From DASUFI01 sp036274635 (GTDB lineage Bacteria > Planctomycetota > B15-G4): a stretch of DNA of 15,157 nt. Position 1 is the first letter of the stretch. Every line of letters begins with the position of its first letter. The position numbers and the translations under genes are program-made. Of this stretch, positions 1-5,818 are shown piece by piece. Where the stretch lies: contig DASUFI010000066.1 in NCBI GenBank assembly GCA_036274635.1, forward strand, positions 1-15,157. Direction: 5' to 3'. Below the pieces are notes generated by a model. That model ran no database searches. It had not been told where the DNA came from and was given only the letters and a program-made list of their open reading frames with translations.

Positions 1-6
1 GCCGCG

Positions 7-28
7 GCCGGCCCGGCGCCGGCGTTTT
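7..28 (+). terminator. Possible intrinsic terminator of a gene upstream of the window
   Basis: A 5-bp all-GC stem (GCCGG at 7-11 with CCGGC at 19-23, 7-nt loop) is followed by G and four T. The stem is short and the T run also forms part of a possible -35 region, so this is only a candidate. Confidence 0.25.
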
Positions 29-53
29 GGCGCGTCCGCGAGGCGCGTACGAT
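25..53 (+). promoter_or_regulatory. Candidate promoter for the secreted protein gene
   Basis: TTTTGG (25-30) is separated by 17 nt from TACGAT (48-53), a reasonable -10. The -35 match is poor. It would give a leader of about 100 nt before the ATG at 159. The same -10 hexamer occurs upstream of the LysM gene. Confidence 0.3.
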
Positions 54-146
54 GGGCCACACCTCGATCCTCGGGCAGGACGGGACGGGCCCGAGCGCCT
101 TCGGGTGAGGCGCGGTCCGGCCGCCGAACCCGAGCGGGGGACTCCC

Positions 147-152
147 AGGAGA
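147..152 (+). promoter_or_regulatory. Ribosome binding site fixing the start at 159
   Basis: AGGAGA lies 6 nt before the ATG at 159. It selects that start over the longer open frame, whose N-terminus is arginine/proline-rich and does not look like a protein. Confidence 0.75.
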
Positions 153-158
153 CGCGCC

Positions 159-1055
159 ATGTCCAACCCGCTTCCCGCCCGGCGATCGCTGCTCGTGCTC
201 GGCGCGCTGCTCGTCCTCGCCCTCGCGCCGCGCGCGCCGGCGCAGGAGGCGCAGGCCGTCAAGGCGGCCAAGGCCGCCGCGAAGGCCCAGCTCAAGCTGC
301 TCAAGTCCGACCTGGCCGGCATCGTGAAGGACTTCGACCAGGCCGTCGACGACTTCGAGCTGGCGGTGGAGACCGGCGAGCCCGAGCTCGTGCTGGCGCT
401 CGAGAACCTCACGGCGGCCTGGAACGCGGCGCAGCTCGCCGGCAAGCAGAGCGTCTTCGCCCACGTGTCCGCGCTGCTGGACGTGGAGATCGGCACGCTG
501 GGGGACTTCCAGACCGCGGTCGGCGGCCCGGAGGGCGGGCCCTATCCGCTCGGCTACAACCCCGGCGACGGCGGCGCGCAGGACCTGCTCGACGCGGGCT
601 GGCGCAAGGAGCTCGAGAAGGCGCGGGCGAAGATGGAGGGGCGACTCGTCAAGCTGCGCAAGCCCTTCCTCAAGAAGTTCGACCTCGTCCTGGACGTGCG
701 CACACGCGCGCCGGCCCTGCAGATCGGCTACGCCGTCAACGCGGCCGCGGGCGGCCTGTCCTCGTTCGGACTCAGCAGTTCGGACGCCTCGAGCATCGAC
801 CTGGTGCTCACGCTGGATCCGGTCGGCACCGAGGCCGACGCCCTCATCGCGCTGGCCGGCAGCTGCGTGGCCAGCCACACGATGAGCGTCACGCTCACGG
901 GCGGCACGCTGCCGGACATCACCGGCGACGTGCTGGCCAGCCCGGACGGGCGCTGGGAGTTCCTGGGCACGTCGGCGCACGAGGGCAACTACAGCCTGAA
1001 GGTGCAGGACGGCGCGGATCCGCTGGTCGCCCGCGAGGCGGTCGGCGTGGGCTAG
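159..1055 (+). CDS. Secreted alanine/lysine-rich protein of unknown function
   Basis: 298 residues; I do not recognise the family. The start is set by AGGAGA six bases upstream. Residues 1-29 form a typical Sec signal peptide: an arginine pair, then a leucine/alanine core, then cleavage near APAQ. The next ~50 residues are rich in alanine, lysine and charged residues (AVKAAKAAAKAQLKLLKSDL) and should be helical, possibly coiled coil. A middle part contains a GGPEGGPYPLGYNPGDGG-type loop. From about residue 190 the sequence becomes serine/threonine/glycine-rich with alternating hydrophobics and aspartates (SVTLTGGTLPDITG), which suggests a beta-sandwich. There is no lipobox and no membrane anchor, so export to the periplasm or medium is inferred. 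It is followed after 38 nt by a gene with its own probable promoter, so it is likely a single-gene unit. Confidence 0.8.
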   Translation: MSNPLPARRSLLVLGALLVLALAPRAPAQEAQAVKAAKAAAKAQLKLLKSDLAGIVKDFDQAVDDFELAVETGEPELVLALENLTAAWNAAQLAGKQSVFAHVSALLDVEIGTLGDFQTAVGGPEGGPYPLGYNPGDGGAQDLLDAGWRKELEKARAKMEGRLVKLRKPFLKKFDLVLDVRTRAPALQIGYAVNAAAGGLSSFGLSSSDASSIDLVLTLDPVGTEADALIALAGSCVASHTMSVTLTGGTLPDITGDVLASPDGRWEFLGTSAHEGNYSLKVQDGADPLVAREAVGVG

Positions 1056-1079
1056 CGCGGGCGCGCGGCGCCCCGCGGT

Positions 1080-1094
1080 TATCATCCGCGCCGA
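1080..1094 (+). promoter_or_regulatory. Probable -10 element giving a leaderless transcript for the nucleotidyltransferase gene
   Basis: TATCAT (1080-1085) lies 8 nt before the ATG at 1094. There is no Shine-Dalgarno sequence in between, so transcription would begin at or next to the start codon. No clear -35 is visible 17 nt upstream. Confidence 0.5.
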
Positions 1095-1819
1095 TGCGCG
1101 CCATCATCCTCGCCGCGGGCCGCGGGCGCCGGCTGGAGGCGTCCGGCTGGACGGCTCCGAAGTGCCTGCTGCCGGTGGGCGGCACCACCATCCTGGACAA
1201 CATGCTCGACGCGCTCGCCGCGCATGGCGTGGACGACCTGGTGTTCGTGGTGGGCTACAGGCAGGAGGAGATCCGGCGCCACCTCGAGGCGCGCGGGCTC
1301 CAGGCCGCCTACGTGCAGAACCCCGACTACGCCGAGACCAACACGATCAACTCGCTCTGGCGGGCGCGCGAGTTCATGGACGTGGACTTCCTCTACTTCA
1401 ACGCCGACGTCCTGTTCCACCGCGACGTGCTGGGGCGGCTGCTGGCGGCGCCCGGCAGCCGCCTGGCCGTGGACCGGAAGACGTGCGGCGACGAGGAGGT
1501 GAAGGTCGTGCTCGACGGCGCGCGCGTGCGCCGCATCGGCAAGGCCCTCGACCCGGCGCTGTGCGCGGGCGAGTTCATCGGCATCGCGCAGTTCGCGGCG
1601 GCCGACGGCCCGGCCTTCATCGAGGCGCTGCGGCGGCGCAACGTGGAGCGCGGAGAGGTCAAGCTCTTCTTCGAGGCCGCCGTGGACGACGTGCTGGACA
1701 GCCGCCCGATGCAGGCGGTGGACGTCTCGGACCTGCCCTCGATCGAGGTGGACTTCCCCGAGGACTGGAAGGCGGCGCAGGCGCTGGCGGCGCGCGCGAC
1801 GGGGACCCGGCGTCCGTGA
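1094..1819 (+). CDS. LicC-like sugar-/choline-phosphate nucleotidyltransferase
   Basis: 241 residues, a complete single-domain nucleotidyltransferase. It should join an NTP to a phosphorylated substrate, releasing pyrophosphate, in the cytoplasm. The N-terminus carries the GT-A signature: AIILAAGRGRRL at residues 3-14, then PKCLLPV with the conserved lysine K23. YFNADVLF contains D105, the first metal-binding aspartate, and SIEVDFPEDW contains D220, the second. The segment TNTINSLWRAREF (from about residue 83) resembles the substrate region of LicC phosphocholine cytidylyltransferases, so CTP plus phosphocholine is the leading guess; another alditol or sugar phosphate is possible. The stop overlaps the GTG of the next gene by 4 nt, which pairs it with a TagF-like transferase that would use a CDP-activated donor. 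The ATG lies 8 nt behind a TATCAT element without a ribosome binding site. Confidence 0.87.
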   Translation: MRAIILAAGRGRRLEASGWTAPKCLLPVGGTTILDNMLDALAAHGVDDLVFVVGYRQEEIRRHLEARGLQAAYVQNPDYAETNTINSLWRAREFMDVDFLYFNADVLFHRDVLGRLLAAPGSRLAVDRKTCGDEEVKVVLDGARVRRIGKALDPALCAGEFIGIAQFAAADGPAFIEALRRRNVERGEVKLFFEAAVDDVLDSRPMQAVDVSDLPSIEVDFPEDWKAAQALAARATGTRRP

Positions 1820-2880
1820 GGCGCGTCTCGGTGGCGTTCCGCGCCAAGCGCCCGATGAACTACGAGATGTTCCGGCCCTACCACGAGCGGCTGCGCGCCG
1901 ATCCGCGCTTCGACGTGACGCTCTACGGCAAGAGCCAGGGCCACAGCGATCTGTCGGTTCTCGAGGCGGCGCTGCCGGCGCGCCTGCGCCCCAACTGGAT
2001 GTGCAAGTTCGCCGCGCCCGACGTGCTGTTCTCGGCCGACTTCCTGCTGGCCACCAGCCGCGCGAAGCTGTCCGTCCAGATCTTCCACGGCACGTCGGTC
2101 AAGAACTACGAGCTGAATCCCCGCGTGCACGACTACGATGCCGTGTTCGCGATCGGCCCCTACATGGTGCGGCGCTACGTCGAGAAGGGCTTCTTCGAGG
2201 CCGGCGACCCGCGGCTGCGCAGCGTGGGCTTCGCCAAGACCGACCGCCTCACGAACGGCGCGCTCGACGCGCGGCGCACGCGCGAGGCCTGCGGCCTCGA
2301 CCCGTCGCGGCCCACCGTGGTGTATGCGCCCAGCTGGGGCGCCGAGTCGTCGCTGGACAAGTACGGCGAGGGTGTGCTGGAGGCCCTGCACGGCTGGGGC
2401 GGCAACACGCTCGTGAAGCTGCACGACAACGCCTACGACCCGCGCTATGCCCGGCGCGACTGGCGCGCCTTCGTCGACGCGCTCGCCGGCCCGCGCTTCG
2501 CGGCGCCGCGGAGCTGGGACGTGATCCCGCTGCTGCACGCCGCCGACCTGCTCGTCACCGACATCAGCTCGGTGGGCTTCGAGTTCCTGCAGCTCGACCG
2601 GCCCATCCTCTTCATGAGCTTCGAGAACCAGCTGGTGCGCTGGGAGAACGCCGACCTCGAGACGTGGGGGCGCAGCACCGGCACGGTGGTGCCCGACCCC
2701 GAGCGACTCCCCGCCGCCCTCGACCGTGCGCTGGCCAGCCCGCGCGAGCAGTCGGACGTGCGCCGCGCGGCCTGCACGGACATCTACTTCAACGTGGGGC
2801 GCGCGACGGAGGCCGGCATGCGGGAGCTGCACGCGCTGCTGGGCCTGGAGGCGGCGCGGCCGGCCGCCGCGGGCGCCTGA
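1816..2880 (+). CDS. CDP-glycerol glycerophosphotransferase (TagB/TagF-like) family protein
   Basis: 354 residues from a GTG that overlaps the preceding stop (GTGA). The long open frame upstream of it is only a shadow of the nucleotidyltransferase gene. Family marks: an N-terminal Rossmann-like half ending in IFHGTSVKNYELN with H91 in the HGT motif; KLHDNAYDP with H203 in the second half; and LLVTDISSVGFEFLQLDRPILF around D249-S252, matching the D-x-S-S donor-binding loop of wall teichoic acid TagB/TagF enzymes (PF04464). Known members transfer glycerol- or ribitol-phosphate from a CDP donor. It lacks the N-terminal membrane-binding extension of large TagF proteins. The overlap with a LicC-like enzyme suggests that gene makes its CDP donor; that link is inferred. 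It is unlikely to make teichoic acid in a diderm and more likely decorates a glycan or LPS-like polymer with phosphoesters. Confidence 0.82.
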   Translation: MRRVSVAFRAKRPMNYEMFRPYHERLRADPRFDVTLYGKSQGHSDLSVLEAALPARLRPNWMCKFAAPDVLFSADFLLATSRAKLSVQIFHGTSVKNYELNPRVHDYDAVFAIGPYMVRRYVEKGFFEAGDPRLRSVGFAKTDRLTNGALDARRTREACGLDPSRPTVVYAPSWGAESSLDKYGEGVLEALHGWGGNTLVKLHDNAYDPRYARRDWRAFVDALAGPRFAAPRSWDVIPLLHAADLLVTDISSVGFEFLQLDRPILFMSFENQLVRWENADLETWGRSTGTVVPDPERLPAALDRALASPREQSDVRRAACTDIYFNVGRATEAGMRELHALLGLEAARPAAAGA

Positions 2881-2946
2881 GGCCCGGGGACGCGTGCCGC
2901 GCCCGGGATGGCGATGCGGACCGCGCGGCCGGCGGCCTCGCTTGGC

Positions 2947-2962
2947 TACAATCCACGACTCA
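2947..2962 (+). promoter_or_regulatory. Probable -10 element giving a leaderless transcript for the sulfotransferase gene
   Basis: TACAAT (2947-2952, five of six matches to TATAAT) ends 9 nt before the ATG at 2962. There is no Shine-Dalgarno sequence between them. The geometry matches the element ahead of the nucleotidyltransferase gene. No -35 is recognisable. Confidence 0.55.
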
Positions 2963-3960
2963 TGACCACGGTCGCGACCGGCACCAGCACCGCTCCCATC
3001 TTCGTCGTCGGCCATCCGCGCTCGGGCACCACGCTGCTGCGGATGATCCTCGACAGCCACCCGCGCATCGTCATCCCGCCCGAGGGGCACCTCGTGAGCC
3101 TGCTGCGCCGCGCCGAGCGCAAGTACGGCCGGCTGGACGATCCGGACAACTTCGAGCAGCTCGTGGAGCGCCTGCTGCACAAGCAGCGCATGGCCGAGTG
3201 GAAGATCGACGTGGACGACGCGCGCCGGCGCTGCCTCGCCGGGCCGCACACGCCGGCCGGAGTGTTCGCCAGCCTCATGAGCCTCTGGACCGAGCGCACG
3301 GGCAAGCCGCGCTGGGGCGAGAAGACGCCCGGCACCTACCGCTTCCTGCCCGAGGTGAACCGCTGGTTCCCGGACTGCCAGGTGGTGCACATCGTGCGCG
3401 ACGGGCGCGACGTGGCCGTGAGCTGCCTCACCCCGCCCTTCGCGGACCAGTACGACAAGGGCGACGTCTACGAGGTGGCCGTGCGCTGGCGCGACGCCAT
3501 CCGGCGCGGCCGGCACGCCGGCGGCATGCTGGGCTCGCAGCGCTACCTCGAGCTGCGCTACGAGGACCTCACCGCCGCGCCCGAGGCCGTGGTGCGCGCG
3601 GTCTGCCAGTTCCTGCACGAGGATTTCGTGCCGGAGATGCTGAAGTTCCACGAAAAAGCAGCGGGAAAAGTGCCCCGCGGGGAACAAAGCTACCACCAGC
3701 GGGTGTCCAACACGGTTGACAGCCAGCGCGTCGAGCGCTGGCGCAAGGACGCGAGCGAGGAGTTCGTGCTGGGATTCGAGGGCATCGCCGCCAAGGAGCT
3801 GGAGGAGAACGGCTACCGTCTCTCCGGCTACGCGGCGCCCACCGCGCTGAAGGGCCGCATCCTGCTCGAGCGGCTGCGGCCCCGCAACCCGGTGAAGCAC
3901 TACAAGGGCCCCGAGGGCGAGCGGCCTGCGCGCCCGAAGGACGGGAGGAATTCGGCATGA
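2962..3960 (+). CDS. PAPS-dependent sulfotransferase family protein
   Basis: 332 residues. It should transfer sulfate from 3'-phosphoadenylyl sulfate to a hydroxyl or amino group, probably on a carbohydrate. The 5'-phosphosulfate loop is FVVGHPRSGTTLLR with P19-R-S-G-T-T24. The 3'-phosphate site is VHIVRDGRDVAVS, with R146 and S154. W-G-E-K-T-P follows the usual middle part of the domain, and the C-terminus has the family's RVERWRKD helix region. I chose ATG 2962 rather than the in-frame ATG at 2908, because 2962 lies just behind a TACAAT element and starts 12 residues before the first strand. Its stop overlaps the next start by 4 nt (ATGA), so it is translationally coupled to the anchored repeat protein. 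With the two genes before it, it suggests a surface-glycan modification set; the acceptor is unknown. Confidence 0.88.
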   Translation: MTTVATGTSTAPIFVVGHPRSGTTLLRMILDSHPRIVIPPEGHLVSLLRRAERKYGRLDDPDNFEQLVERLLHKQRMAEWKIDVDDARRRCLAGPHTPAGVFASLMSLWTERTGKPRWGEKTPGTYRFLPEVNRWFPDCQVVHIVRDGRDVAVSCLTPPFADQYDKGDVYEVAVRWRDAIRRGRHAGGMLGSQRYLELRYEDLTAAPEAVVRAVCQFLHEDFVPEMLKFHEKAAGKVPRGEQSYHQRVSNTVDSQRVERWRKDASEEFVLGFEGIAAKELEENGYRLSGYAAPTALKGRILLERLRPRNPVKHYKGPEGERPARPKDGRNSA

Positions 3961-5363
3961 GCGGCAGAGGCAGTCTCGTCGCGGGCGGCGTGGTCGTGCT
4001 GCTGGTGATCGGCGCGGTCTTCTTCGTGATGAGCGAGCCGAAGAAGGCCGAGGTCACCGACGAGCCCGTCGTCGGCACCAAGGCCGCGGAGCCCGGCGCC
4101 CAGCCACCCGGATTCGAGGCCCAGGGCTCCGAGGCCGAGAGCCTCGTGCCCGAGGGGTCCGAGCCCAAGCCCGTGGCCTCCGACACGCACAAGCGCATGG
4201 CGGCCGGCGACGGCGAGCCCGCGCCCGTGGTGGCCATGGGCAAGATCACCTGGGCCGGCGGCACGCTGCCCGAAGACATCGACGTCACGCTCTTCGAGGT
4301 CGACGGCACCGACCTCGACGTGACCACCGCGGACAAGGACGGCAAGTTCGAGCTGCGCTGGGCCGAGGTGCTGGGCGAGGGCTGGGCCGTGGGCACGGAC
4401 ACCGTGAACGTCACCGTCAACGGCCAGGCGCTGGCGCTCGCGCCCGACGGCGTGGGCAACCTGCCCCTGCACGTGCCGGGCGAGCCGCCGGTCGAGGTCG
4501 ACCTCGTGCTGGGCTTCGCGCCCGTGATCTCGGGCCGCGTCTTCGACAAGATCACCGGCGCGCCCATCGAGGGCGCGGAGATCACCGCCGTGTCCACGCT
4601 GCCGGCCTTCTCCCTGGACGAATCCTACACGCTGTCCGAGAAGGACGGCAGCTACTCGCTTCCGCTCGAGGACACGCCGCTGCGCCAGGTGGTGGTCTGG
4701 TGCCGCGACGACGAGTGGCAGGCGCAGATGAGCGGCCCGCAGGACCTCGCGCCCGTCAAGACCGTCGGCGAGAACCTGCACCTCGACTTCGCGCTGGAGA
4801 AGCCGCTGGCGTGGAGCGGCCGCATCACCTCGGCCGCGAGCGGCCTGCCCGTGGCGGACGCCACCATCTGGGTGGGCAACGACGTCTCGGCCTTCTCGGA
4901 CTTCTTCGACTTCGAGATCAGCGACGACGACGGGCACTTCGAGCTCGAGCTGCCGGAGGTCCCCATCGAGAGCGCCTGGGTGCACGTGTCCGCCACGGAC
5001 TTCGCGCCCGTCGCCCTGCGCGGCGTCAAGCCGGGCAACGACCTGGCCATCACGCTGTCGCCGGCCCTCACGCTGTCCGGCATCGTCTCGGTGCACGGCT
5101 CGGACCAGCCCGTGGAAGGCGCCGACGTCCAGGTCTTCTTCGACGGCGAGACCGTCGACGGCGACAACGCCCTCTACGACGAGGACTTCAGCGGCAAGGA
5201 CGGCACCTTCGAGATCACCCTCGAGTCCGCGCCCCTGGACGCCGGTCGCGTGCGCGTGGACGCGCCCGGCTACGTGCCCTTCGAGGGCAAGCTGGCGAGC
5301 CTCGCCAAGGCGGCAGGACCAGGCAAGCAGACAGCGAAGATCGAGCTGCAGCCGGCCAACTGA
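3957..5363 (+). CDS. Membrane-anchored protein with about four carboxypeptidase-regulatory/Cna-B-like repeats
   Basis: 468 residues, starting in an ATGA overlap behind a strong GGGAGGAA (3943-3950, 6 nt). Residues 7-26 form one hydrophobic segment after a short basic start and are probably an uncleaved anchor with the rest outside the inner membrane. Residues 27-94 are a low-complexity linker rich in proline, glutamate and lysine. Four beta-sandwich repeats follow at about 95-185, 190-280, 286-375 and 372-466. The last three show the pattern of peptidase-associated CarboxypepD_reg or Cna-B domains: hydrophobic-SGR/SG-I, then G-P-hydrophobic-EGA-hydrophobic, then D-G-hydrophobic-Y/F-hydrophobic (for example ISGRVFDKITGAPIEGAEI; SGLPVADATIWV; QPVEGADVQV). 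No catalytic domain is visible. Such repeats usually act as spacers or bind protein or glycan. Coupling to the sulfotransferase may reflect a common envelope substrate. Confidence 0.82.
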   Translation: MSGRGSLVAGGVVVLLVIGAVFFVMSEPKKAEVTDEPVVGTKAAEPGAQPPGFEAQGSEAESLVPEGSEPKPVASDTHKRMAAGDGEPAPVVAMGKITWAGGTLPEDIDVTLFEVDGTDLDVTTADKDGKFELRWAEVLGEGWAVGTDTVNVTVNGQALALAPDGVGNLPLHVPGEPPVEVDLVLGFAPVISGRVFDKITGAPIEGAEITAVSTLPAFSLDESYTLSEKDGSYSLPLEDTPLRQVVVWCRDDEWQAQMSGPQDLAPVKTVGENLHLDFALEKPLAWSGRITSAASGLPVADATIWVGNDVSAFSDFFDFEISDDDGHFELELPEVPIESAWVHVSATDFAPVALRGVKPGNDLAITLSPALTLSGIVSVHGSDQPVEGADVQVFFDGETVDGDNALYDEDFSGKDGTFEITLESAPLDAGRVRVDAPGYVPFEGKLASLAKAAGPGKQTAKIELQPAN

Positions 5364-5397
5364 CCCCCGTCCGTAGGGCAAGCCGGTCCCCGCAGGC

Positions 5398-5481
5398 GAC
5401 TCCGAGTCATTTGTTCACTCTGCGCGCACCATCCCCCTCCCCAAGTCGCGCGCCCGCAGAGTGAATAAATGACTCCGAGTC
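5398..5481. repeat. Hairpin module 1 (26-nt arms, 32-nt loop)
   Basis: Left arm 5398-5423 (GACTCCGAGTC...TTCACTCTGC), loop 5424-5455, right arm 5456-5481. The arms are complementary at 24 of 26 positions. One exception is a C opposite C in the centre of GACTC-C-GAGTC; the other is a G opposite T, which would still pair in RNA. It begins 34 nt after the stop of the repeat-protein gene. Confidence 0.85.
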
Positions 5482-5512
5482 GTCGCTACGTGAAAGGCGA
5501 CACGCTCCTGCG

Positions 5513-5647
5513 GCTGGAAGGCATCGCCATGCGCGCTCGGAGGGCATGCTCCACGACGTGGCGGCTGGAAAGCATGCCCTTCGACTTGCGTGCTGGAAGG
5601 CATGCTCTTCGATGTGGCTTGCCTGCTGGAAGGCATGCTCTTCGACG
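5513..5647. repeat. Degenerate tandem repeats of a ~21-nt unit
   Basis: Five units begin near 5513, 5536, 5564, 5592 and 5625. The last two are identical over 21 nt (GCTGGAAGGCATGCTC then TTCGA), the third differs at two positions, and the first two are more degraded. Spacing is irregular (about 23-33 nt), with a palindromic GCATGC core in the better units. The array sits exactly between the two hairpin modules. Confidence 0.75.
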
Positions 5648-5654
5648 TAGCGAC

Positions 5655-5738
5655 GACTCGGAGCATTTTTTTCACTCTGCCGGACGACGGTGAGCGTGCA
5701 GCGAGAGTGCGGGCAGAGTGAAAAACATGCTCGGAGTC
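5655..5738. repeat. Hairpin module 2 (26-nt arms, 32-nt loop)
   Basis: Left arm 5655-5680 (GACTCGGAGCAT...TTCACTCTGC), loop 5681-5712, right arm 5713-5738. The arms are complementary at 24 of 26 positions, again with an unpaired centre (G opposite G) in the GACTC-N-GAG motif. The arms are homologous to those of module 1, the loop has the same length, but the loop sequence is unrelated. Confidence 0.85.
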
Positions 5739-5788
5739 GCCTGCGATCGAGAGATCGAGTCGCGTGTGCGCGCGCTTTCCTTCCAGCT

Positions 5789-5811
5789 GGCTGGAGAGCG
5801 TGCCCTGCGAC
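5789..5811. repeat. Outlying copy of the tandem unit
   Basis: GGCTGGAGAGCGTGCCCTGC then GAC matches the unit starting at 5563 in 20 of 23 positions. It lies outside the right hairpin, directly before the end of the protease gene. Confidence 0.6.
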
Positions 5812-5818
5812 GCAGGCG

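Larger units (their letters stand above)
5391..5745. repeat. Composite inverted-repeat element (355 bp)
   Basis: The left end (5391-5423, starting CGCAGGCGACTCCGAG and ending TTCACTCTGC) recurs inverted at the right end (5713-5745), with about 28 of 33 positions equal. Inside, 5456-5496 recurs inverted at 5640-5680, with about 35 of 41 positions equal including a perfect 19-nt block (CTCCGAGTCGTCGCTACGT at 5473-5491). So the whole block is an inverted duplication of a hairpin module around a tandem-repeat core. It looks like a non-coding mobile or dispersed element (MITE- or BIME-like), with no transposase gene and no obvious target duplication. Family unknown to me. Confidence 0.75.
5364..5818. 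other. Gene-free convergent intergenic region
   Basis: 455 nt between two genes that end toward each other. It has clearly lower GC content than its surroundings. I see no credible gene: short open frames here (for example 5469-5693 +) translate into repeats of the underlying DNA and have no start signals. Its content is the repeat element described in the next entries, plus a loosely repetitive stretch GATCGAGAGATCGAG (5745-5759). Confidence 0.8.

Noticed and set aside
1393..3900. Very long minus-strand open frame across three plus-strand genes
   Set aside because: Low-complexity His/Ala/Arg/Val composition; it spans three genes with strong family motifs on the plus strand.
2962..3960. Horizontal transfer of the sulfotransferase gene
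   Set aside because: A short A-rich stretch near 3650-3690 drew attention, but the rest of the gene has the same GC-rich codon use as its neighbours.
5513..5647. Possible CRISPR array
   Set aside because: Units are only about 21 nt, degenerate, with gaps of 2-12 nt that are too short and too uneven for spacers; no cas gene is present.
5469..5693. Small open frame of 74 codons over the tandem repeats
   Set aside because: Its sequence simply reads the DNA repeats in one frame; no ribosome binding site, and irregular units would break the reading pattern.
5391..5745. REP/RAYT element or integron attC site
   Set aside because: GTAG occurs near the inner arm bases, but the stems are longer than typical REPs and no RAYT-type transposase is in the window. 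The GTTRRRY-type core of attC sites is missing and no integrase is seen.
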